From positions 142,501 to 206,500 of the forward strand of contig CAUYUJ010011525.1 in the NCBI GenBank assembly GCA_963575745.1: a stretch of DNA of 64,000 bases, in the 5' to 3' direction. Origin of the DNA: Prorocentrum cordatum. Lineage: Eukaryota > Sar > Dinophyceae > Prorocentrales > Prorocentraceae. The first letter of the stretch is position 1, and each line of letters starts with the position of its first letter. Both the position numbers and the translations under genes were made by a program. Positions 56,541 to 64,000 of the stretch are shown here, in pieces. The notes beneath the pieces were generated by a model. The model was not told where the DNA came from. It was given only the letters and a program-made list of their open reading frames with translations, and searched no databases.

Positions 56541-56999
56541 CCTCATCCTGTTCCCTCTTTTCTTCATCCTCATCCTCATTCTCCTCTTCTGCCAACCAAG
56601 AGCGCAGCAGATGGACGTTGCGTGCATTCACTGGCGACCAAACGCCGACCAACAACAGCGCGGACTACGACATGGGGGCGGGGCAACACAAGCGATGGGA
56701 AGATGAGATGAACACCTTCCTTCGGCAGCGCAGACCAGACCCGCACCCAGCTCCCGCATCAACCAGCCCAAAGGGGACAATCACATTGCAACAATCAAGC
56801 ACACATTGCCCAAGACGCCAGCATCTGGTCGAGACTTGAGAACAACAGCGCGAAAAGCTGAAGCAAACTACACTCATTGGCGAGAACACAGACACACGCA
56901 TACAGCACCACCCAAGCACGAAGACTCCGACTACAAGGATTCCTCCTCCCTCCGTCATAATTCACACACTGTTTTGGAATTTTGTAGCACACACACCCC

Positions 57000-57300
57000 T
57001 GCTTTCCAGACGCGACCATATTTATACATATGTGGATACAAATGCAGACCTGCATACCTACCTACATACATGCACAGTCACATACACATACATGCATTAT
57101 AAAGTTTACAGAATACACTACACGTAAAACCTTATACTGTATACGTTATACATTCCACCTTTCACAGTACACATAAATAAATACATGTGTATACATATGT
57201 ATATATACATATATGCGCATACCTCTACACATACATATACACACGCATGTCGAGATATACACACATATATATAATGAAACAAAAAGAGATATACACATAG
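57000..57300 (+). repeat. TACATA-rich tract
   Basis: ATACATA and ACACATA phrases; no gene is recognised. 56540-57000 and 57300-57760 likewise show nothing recognisable. Confidence 0.75.
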
Positions 57301-57799
57301 GGATGCTCCGCATCGGTGTCTTGGTCGCTCGCTCGCTCGCTCCTCCTCCTCATCCGTCATTTTCCGCTCGTCCAAGACCCGCCTCCCATCCCTCTCATCC
57401 TCAACCTTGCTCCCCCCCCCCCGCCGTCGTTCTCATCCCCCTGCCCGACATTATCATGTGACCTTCCTCCGAATGTGTCACTCGCTACGTGGCCAAACGC
57501 TTGTCAGGGATGCGCCGAGCCACCAATAGGAATACCCCCAGAGGCGTCGAACCCCGATGGTGCGCCAAAGTGCGACAAAGCCCGCGCGTGAACTCTCCCA
57601 CTATCGTCGCGTCTGGGGCCCTCTACGGGTATGAAGCAGGCGGGAGGTGTACAAACATAAGCTCAGGCCCACAGTCCAACGCGCCCACTGGTGCTGAGTA
57701 AGGGGAGGCCCTGCCAGACAGGGGTGAGTAGAGGTGTCGACGCTTTCTATGGTTTTCTGTTCCAAGGCGTGCGTCGTGATCGCCATAGTGATGTTCAAG

Positions 57800-58160
57800 T
57801 TGGTGATGGCATTGCTCACGGCGACGACGACAACATCGGCGATTGCGACGACGGTGGCGACGACGACGGCGGCGACGATGGCAACCACGACGTCGGCGAC
57901 GTCGGCGACGACGGCAGCGACCGCGACGACGGGGATGGAGGCGACACGGACGACGGCGATGATCAAGACACGGGCGACGACGGTCGTTGCGACGACGACG
58001 GTGGCGGAGGCGGCGGCGGTGGAGACGACAACAACGACGACGATGACGACGTCGGCGAGCGCGTCGGTGGCGTCCGCGACCATGCGACCGAAACGATGTT
58101 GGCCGCGGCTATCACGACAAGGACCGCGATGGTGAGGACGCCGTCGACGACGACGGCGAC
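57800..58160 (+). repeat. GACGAC triplet-rich tract
   Basis: GAC/GGC triplets; Asp-rich and Val-rich frames are artefacts. Confidence 0.85.
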
Positions 58161-58279
58161 GCCAGATGTTCTCGATACCCCGTCGGGGCCCCTGAGACGC
58201 CAAATGTATGTGTGAGCCAGCGTGGGCCCACAACAGCGTGTTCCAGCATAGTACGTGGTGCAATACACGTGTCGCATTC

Positions 58280-58480
58280 GGTGTGTAATATTTCATATAC
58301 ATATATGTACATAGATGTACGCACATACATACAATCACACATACATACATGCATGCATGCATGCACACATGCATACAGGAATACATACGTACAGACATAC
58401 ATACATACCTACATACACACAGTCATACAGTCATACATATATATAGATCTTTATATATACATACATATATATATATGAGT
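58280..58480 (+). repeat. CATA tetranucleotide tract
   Basis: CATACATA, CATGCATG and TATATA phrases over 200 bases. Confidence 0.9.
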
Positions 58481-58489
58481 TTTCCAATG

Positions 58490-59345
58490 TGTGGAAGCCA
58501 TGTGGTGCAACCGATGTGGTGCATGCAAGTTGTGTTCGCAGCGAGCTTGCAACTCCACTGCTTGCGCGATCATCCCACCCACCCACCCGCAACCTGGTTT
58601 GCAAAACCCACGCGGCGGCTATTACGATGACTGCTTGGCCCTGGCTGGCGCACCGCTGCGGCCGCGCTACCGCACGCAGGCTCGCGCGCGGATCGGCCAG
58701 CTAGCCTGGCGCGATCGACGCAGCCGCGGTGGCGCTGACCGTTGGGAACTCCCCAGCGCGTCCCGCGCTGACGCGCGGGCATTTCAGTGAGAGTCAGTGA
58801 CACGCGCGGGTGCGGTATCATGGCGACGTCGACAAAGGCAGACACCGTGATGGTAGTAACGATGACGGTGGCGGTGATGAAGATGACGGCGGCATGGCCG
58901 ATAACGGCGCCGATGTTGATCACGCCGATGACGAGGATGGTGCCCACGCGTCGGCGATGGAGATTTTGGAAGGATTCCAGCATTCGTGCGCAGCCGACGT
59001 GCGCGAGCGGCCCGCATTCTACGATTGAACAGGAACCGTGCCCACCAGCGCGAGCCCCCCAGCACGAGCGCAAGGGCGTCCGAATGATTTTGACACGCGC
59101 GCGCGAGAGGCCCGCTTGGTCGCATGTGATGAACATGTTGCAAATACGCGGTGTACGTACAAATTCGCAACAGCCCGGGCGCTTTTTTGGGGAAGAACCA
59201 TGCTGCGAACCCACTAACGCTCTACAGGTGCCAGGAAACTCGTTTGTGAAGCCCATGCGAAACCCAAGGTTGTCCACTGGCTTCGGCATGCGCGCGCGAC
59301 ACCGCGCGCGTGGGGATGTTGTCATATTGGGAAGGCGTTGTGGCC
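58490..59345 (+). repeat. Higher-order repeat, copy 1
   Basis: It starts with TGTGGTGCAA units, then runs from CCCACCCACCCACCCGCAAC (about 58567) through GGTGGCGCTGACCG and GCCGATGTTGATCACGCC to GATGAACATGTTG near 59140. The same series recurs from 61092 to about 61650. Confidence 0.87.
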
Positions 59346-60345
59346 AGCGCCGCCGACCCAGAAGAACGACGACCACGACGACGACGACGAGCAAGACGAC
59401 AACGACAACGGCGAGCTGATGACCCTGCCGCCGGCTCGGGACATGGGGCGGGCGGCGGGGGGAGGAGGAGAAGGAGAAGGAGGAGGAGGAGGAGGACGAC
59501 GACGACGACGAGGACCACGAGGACAAGGACGAGGAGGAGGACGAAAACGACGCGGAGGAGGAGGAGGGGGAAAAGGAAGAGGCGGAGGACGAGGAGGACG
59601 TGGAGGATCGGGAGGAGGAGGAGAAGGGGGAGGAGGAGGAGGAGGAAGAGGAAGAAGAGGAGGGGGAGGAGGAGGAGGAGGAGGAGGAAAAACGACGAGG
59701 AGGAGGAGGAGGAGGAAAACGAAGAGAAGGGGGAAAAGGAGGAGGAGGAGGAGGAGGAGGAGGAGGAAGAGAAGAGAGGGAAGGGGAAGAGGACGAGGAT
59801 GAGGAGGAGGAGGAGGACGAAAGATGACGCGGATGAGCAGGAAAACGAGGACGAAAACGAGGACGAGGAGGAGGAGAGGAGGAGGCGGAGGAGGAGGAAA
59901 GGAGGGAAGGAGAAAAAGGAGGAGGGGGAAGGACGAGAAAGGAGGAAGGAGGGAAAAGGAGGACGGAGAGGAGCAGAGGAGGAGGAGAGGAAAGAGGAGG
60001 GGAGAGGAGAGAGGAGGGGAGGGAGGGAGGAGGAGGAGGAGGAGGAGGAGGAGGAGGAAGGGAGGAGGAGGAGGAGGAGGAGGAGGAGGACTAGGAGGAG
60101 GAGGAGGAGGAGGAGGAGGACGACGACGACGACGAGGAGGACGAGGAGGACGAGGAGGACGAGGAGGAGAAGGACGACGAGGAGTACGAGGAGGAGGAAG
60201 AGGAGGAGGAGGAGGAGGAGGAGGAGGAGGACGGGGAGCAGGAGGAGGAGGAGGAGTAGGACGAGAACGAGGACGAGGAGGAGGAGGAGGAACAGCAGCA
60301 GCAGCAGGAGGAGGAGAAAGAGGAGGAGGGGAAAGAGGAGAAGGA
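59340..60345 (+). repeat. GGA/GAC triplet array
   Basis: About 1 kb dominated by GGA with GAC segments, purine-rich on the + strand. It gives long Glu, Arg, Gly, Ser and Leu low-complexity frames on both strands, none a gene. It has expanded inside the 58.5-62.4 kb higher-order repeat. Confidence 0.95.
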
Positions 60346-60629
60346 TGAGGAGAGCCGTATGTCTTCGGGGGCGAGCGTCTGGGAGGCGAAAACCGACGGG
60401 AAAAGCCTCCGGGACAACCCCCGGGAACCCCGCCCCCCCAGGACCACTCCCCGGGACCACCTGCCGGGACCCCCCCCCCAGGGACCCATCCCCCCGTACA
60501 TTGTTCGATCCTCCTTGTTTCTTTGATCTCCCGTACGACGACGACAATTCAAAGGAGGCTGGCGCACTTTAGTTTGTGTTGGGCTGGTCTCGCGCCGAAG
60601 GGCCTTTCTCACACGCCGACTGGGTCGGT

Positions 60630-62140
60630 GGATCCCTTGCAAGGGGTTGTTGACAACTGATGGTTTGTGATAAACGGGCTCGCGCGCACAGTACTGTGTG
60701 TCGCAGAGGGGGGGGCGCCAACTTGGCTTGGATGGCACGAGGTCGTATTTAGAATGAGCGATGGGGCAGAAGCAGATGTACACTGCAAAACGCGAGGCCG
60801 GTCTGATAATCCCATGGGGGTGGTACTACCGAACTCTCGATTAGAAGAGTAGTTGAGGTGCAAGTGGTGCAAGTTGTACTGTGCAGTCTATGTGGTGCAA
60901 GCTATGTGGTGCCATCTACGTGGTGCAATCAATATGGTGCAGTCTATGTGGTGCTATCTAGATGGTGCAATCTGTGTGGTGCAATCTTTCGTGGTGCAGC
61001 GTTTGTGGTGCAAGCTATGTGGCGTAAGCCAGAGGCTGCAATCTACGTGGTGCAACTGATATGCACAAATGAGTTGACAATTCCAACGCCCTTGCACACA
61101 TCCCACCCACCCACCCGCAACTTGGTTTGAAAAACCCATACGGCGGCGATGACGATGAGTGCTTCGCGTTGGCTGGTGCATCCTTGCGGCCGCGCTAGCC
61201 CGCGCATGCTCGCGCGCACACCGGCCAGCTAGTTTGGCGCGAACGACGCGGCCGCGGTGGCGCTGACCGCTGGGCACTTCCCACCGGGCACTTCAGTGCG
61301 AGTCGGTGACTTGGGCGGGCGCGACATCATGGCGACGCCGACAACGGTAGGCACGATTTTGTGAGTAGCGATGATGGTGGTGATGGTGGCGATGACGACT
61401 GCAAGGCCAATGACAGCGCCGATGTTGATCACGCCCGCCGATAACAATGACGATGTCCTCGCGTCGGTGATGAAGGTTTTCGAAGGAATTCGACATGCGC
61501 GCGCGGCCGACGCGCGCGAGTGGCCCGCGTGGTGTTATTTGCCACGGATCGTGCCCCCGCACCCCCATCCCCAGCATGCTCACAAAGGACGTTAGAATGA
61601 ATTCGACCTGTGGCGCGAGAGGCCCGTTTGGCAGAATTTGATGAACGTGTTGGGAAACCTATGGTTTTTCAAGAATCCGCAAGATCGCGAATGCCGGACT
61701 TTTTGAAGACGGATGTTGCAAAATCACGTGTGTTGATATGTTTTCGGGACACTCGTTTTTTTACATACGTACGAGCCCTGCGTCGGCGATGAAGGTTTTC
61801 GAAGGATTTCGGCATACGCGCGCGACGACGAGCGCGTGTTCACTTCGTCCCATATGTTGCAAGGCGTTGTTGCGACAGCACGCGCGCAAGAGCGTTCGTG
61901 CGATTCCAGCACGCGCGGGCGAAAGGCCCGTTTGGATGCATTGTATGAATATATTGAAACGTGGCTTCTTTAAGAATTTGCGAGAGGAATAACGCAAACT
62001 CTGTTTTGATAAGTGTTGTCGCGAATATGTTTTCGGGACACTCACTTCTGAAATCCCTGCGAAACCGTTTGGGGTTGTTTACAGATTTCGGCACGCGTGT
62101 GCGCGATGACGCGTGCGTGCGCCTTTCGTCCCATGAGTTG
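60630..62140 (+). repeat. Higher-order repeat, copy 2
   Basis: Starts TTGCAAGGGGTTGTTGACAA, then ATGAGCGATGGGGCAGAAGC, a TGTGGTGCAA array (60858-61060), then the 61085-61660 segment shared with copy 1, then subrepeats with TTTTCGGGACACTC (61740 and 62032). Confidence 0.82.
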
Positions 62141-62410
62141 CAAGGGATCCTTGACAGCTTCTGATTTTGATAAACGAACGCGCGCGCATCAAATGATTGG
62201 CGGGGGGGTGAGGGGGGGTAACCGATACCAGCCTGCCTGGGTTGGTGCGAGTTCACATTTAGGATGGACGATGGGGCAGAACCAAATGTAAATTGCAATG
62301 CGGAAAGGTGGCCCGTTAACCCCTGGGGGGGAGATCCTTATATTCATTTAGAAAAGAAACTCTACATGGCGCAAGATTGCAAGCTACACGGTGCAATCTG
62401 TGGGTTGCGG
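62140..62410 (+). repeat. Higher-order repeat, copy 3 (partial)
   Basis: Starts TTGCAAGGGATCCTTGACAG and contains ATGGACGATGGGGCAGAACC, as copy 2 does at 60630-60880. It stops at a new GGCGACGGG array. Confidence 0.8.
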
Positions 62411-62545
62411 CGACGAGGTGGCGGCGACGGGCGGCGTCGAGCGGCGACGGGGCGGCGACGGGGCGACAACAAGCCAGCCAGGGCGGCAGACCAGCCCAGT
62501 TGTGGCGGCGACGGGCGGCGACGTGGCGGCGACGGGGCGACCAGC
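62405..62545 (+). repeat. GGCGACGGG short tandem repeat
   Basis: GCGGCGACGGGGCGGCGACG units over 140 bases. Confidence 0.88.
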
Positions 62546-62549
62546 CCAG

Positions 62550-63168
62550 TTCTTTGAAAAACGAGCAAGGACTCTTAAGTGCAAGCACTGTCTGAGGAGT
62601 GACTACGCCTAGACAGCACCCAACGAGGTATCTGAACACACGCTGAGTGCAACCCCAAAGTTTAGCCGAGCTTGGAGGCTGCGCAGGAGCATGCAAAAGT
62701 AATTTGGATCTACGTTCACGGCGCATCCGGGTACAAGGAGCTGGGGGTGTACATGCTCTCGGCTTCCCAGCGGAGGGCCAGCAAGCATCAAGAGCACAAT
62801 GTTTCGCAAATGTGATGGTGCACGACGTGTCTCACGGCATCCGCGGCCGCAGGAGCAATAACAGCAGTTGCGGCAGAAGCAGAAAGAGGATAAGCAGCAG
62901 AGGGAGGAGGGGCAGGGGCAGGCAAAAAGCCAGACTTCTAGCGGCTCGGGTCAAACATGTCGGAGCCCCCCCCCACTTCAGGGCCGCGGGACCGTCAAAA
63001 GTTGACTCGGGGAAAACAATGGTTTTGAGTAAGGTTTCGAGTGTTCCAGGGGCCAGGGACTCGAGAACAATCGAGTCGTTGGAGGTGCGAGAGGGTTCGG
63101 CGCCCAGCGCAGCTTGAAGGAAAGTGAGGGCCCATTAGCGCAGGAGGGTGGGGGTGAACATGCAGGAA
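62550..63168. other. Upstream flank of the PAN gene, no gene recognised
   Basis: Unique-looking DNA. An RGRGR-type frame at 62820-62945 is low-complexity. No promoter element is recognised. Confidence 0.45.
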
Positions 63169-63188
63169 CCCGTAGCATTTGGCTCAAG
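63169..63188 (+). promoter_or_regulatory. Relict dinoflagellate spliced-leader sequence
   Basis: The sequence CCGTAGCATTTGGCTCAAG matches the known 22-nt dinoflagellate spliced leader (DCCGTAGCCATTTTGGCTCAAG) with only two single-base deletions. It lies 69 bases upstream of the first ATG of the PAN-domain gene, where a leader would sit in a mature mRNA. Genomic leader copies in this position are known as marks of mRNA recycling: a trans-spliced transcript was reverse transcribed and inserted. It is not a spliced-leader RNA gene, since no donor or snRNA-like sequence follows. Confidence 0.85.
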
Positions 63189-63257
63189 GCTGGGAGCAGC
63201 CAGCCCCGCTTCAGCGCCACAAGCACTTTCGCACGGGCCCAGCCGACGATACGGGAG

Positions 63258-64000
63258 ATGGGGTCGCCTAGTGGGAACGACGTGGAGGCGTTGCTGCAGA
63301 CCGAGGAGGCAGCCCCGACCGAGCAGCAGAGGCAGACCGAGACGACGCAGAGTGATCTCGGAGGCAGGGCCTTCGCCTGCACTCGCCCGGCCCTGGTTGG
63401 CACGGCAGCGTTGGGGCTGGTAGCTGTGGCGACGGCCGCGGCACTGACGAGTTTCAAGGCCGGCGTTTTCTCCCAGATGCAGCGGACGCCGGCGGCCACG
63501 GAGCAGGACCAGGAGGAGAAGGTCCTCCCCCGTTGGTCTCCCGCCGATCCTGCCGTGGACCGGAAAGTCCTGGTGGACGTCAGACCACGGACTTGCACCG
63601 CCGTCTCCGGGAAGGACATCCTCGGCGACGCGGTCGAGGGCAGCCATAGCACCACGGGCGAGGATGCTCACGGTTGCCTCGAGCGCTGCCAGAAGAACCG
63701 CGAGTGTGGGTGCTACGCGTTCGACCCGAGCCGCAATGGGACTTGCTGGCTCAAGAAAAGCCCATGCAACGAGCTCCACACCTGGGATGAGTCCGGGGAC
63801 ATGACGATCGGACTTTGTCGCGAGATGCGCCCGAAGGTTTGCACCAGCGAGGTTGGCAAGGACATTATGGCCGACGTGCTGACCAATGACGGCAAAGAAC
63901 TGAAGTTCAGCGACGACGATGCTGCCACGTGTCGCCAGCGGTGTGAGAAGACCGAGGACTGCAACGGCTACGCGTTCGACCCCAGCCGTAACAAGACCTG
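63258..64000 (+). CDS. Signal-anchored tandem PAN/Apple-domain protein, 3' end beyond the window
   Basis: The frame is open from the first ATG after the relict spliced leader to the window edge: 247 codons without an intron. Residues 1-43 are polar and Gln/Glu/Thr-rich. Residues 44-66 are a hydrophobic Ala/Leu/Val segment that fits a signal anchor. Residues 67-108 are a linker. Two Cys-rich repeats of about 82 residues follow (about 109-190 and 191 onward). Each has CTxxxGKDI near its start and a CxxCxxxxxC cluster followed by YAFDPSRN, and the first continues to CWLKK. This pattern fits PAN/Apple folds, which bind carbohydrate or protein. The second repeat is cut off. The product is probably a membrane-bound surface or endomembrane lectin-like protein; its exact role is unknown. 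Lack of introns plus the leader relict suggest retroposition from mRNA. Confidence 0.82.
   Translation, partial: MGSPSGNDVEALLQTEEAAPTEQQRQTETTQSDLGGRAFACTRPALVGTAALGLVAVATAAALTSFKAGVFSQMQRTPAATEQDQEEKVLPRWSPADPAVDRKVLVDVRPRTCTAVSGKDILGDAVEGSHSTTGEDAHGCLERCQKNRECGCYAFDPSRNGTCWLKKSPCNELHTWDESGDMTIGLCREMRPKVCTSEVGKDIMADVLTNDGKELKFSDDDAATCRQRCEKTEDCNGYAFDPSRNKT

Noticed and set aside
59222-60572. Glu/Arg-rich and Leu/Ser-rich frames over 400 codons
   Set aside because: GGA/GAC array translation; all six frames are similarly open.

Overview
The window looks like a stretch of nuclear genome from a dinoflagellate, probably a GC-rich one such as Prorocentrum (the genus is inference only). Three things support this. 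A shortened copy of the dinoflagellate spliced-leader sequence lies 69 bases upstream of an open reading frame near the right end. Five introns of one recognisable gene use the mixed GT/GC/GA donors known from dinoflagellates. The retroelement remnants resemble families common in dinoflagellate genomes. More than 90% of the window is satellite, microsatellite or decayed mobile-element sequence, so nearly all long open frames are repeat translations.

The main gene is on the + strand. Six small exons (13771-13842, 16121-16175, 22124-22197, 29706-29763, 50256-50331, 55257 to about 55300) join without a stop into about 140 residues. These follow the C-terminal half of cathepsin C (dipeptidyl peptidase I, peptidase family C1) almost without gaps and include the catalytic His and Asn. 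Exons carrying the catalytic Cys and the exact C-terminus were not found. The five introns are 2.3, 5.9, 7.5, 20.5 and 4.9 kb and hold almost everything else described here. A second gene starts at 63258 and runs off the right edge; it encodes a signal-anchored protein with tandem PAN/Apple-type Cys-rich repeats and probably arose from a retroposed trans-spliced mRNA.

Layout. 1-10.5 kb: a decayed + strand retroelement (RT at 3.46-4.40 kb; zinc motif and RNase H at 9.15-9.86 kb) split by a 1.2 kb CTA array and CTC arrays. 10.6-13.5 kb: a satellite block bounded by inverted copies of a short sequence and containing (TA)n, poly(A), a 26-bp minisatellite and a 1.2 kb hexamer satellite. 13.5-22.2 kb: exons 1-3 of the protease, hairpin elements, dispersed repeats and a 90-bp minisatellite. 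22.9-29.3 kb: two copies of a 2.5 kb composite repeat built from 64-bp units and about 150-bp linkers, with a 43-bp array between them. 29.7 kb: exon 4. 30-35.3 kb: skewed low-information DNA and a 73-bp tandem repeat. 35.5-40.2 kb: a dead LINE (ORF1, endonuclease, RT, C-terminal zinc motif). 41.7-47.4 kb: 78-bp satellite arrays in opposite orientations flanking a 365-bp satellite. 50.26 kb: exon 5 followed at once by a foldback element. 52.4-53.9 kb: a minus-strand PIF1-like helicase pseudogene. 55.26 kb: exon 6. 56-62.5 kb: triplet arrays and a higher-order direct repeat. 63.17-64.0 kb: relict spliced leader and PAN gene.

The genes do not form an operon. The biological interest lies in how a conserved protease is kept readable across more than 41 kb of satellites and transposon debris, in the exon-adjacent foldback elements, and in the spliced-leader relict.
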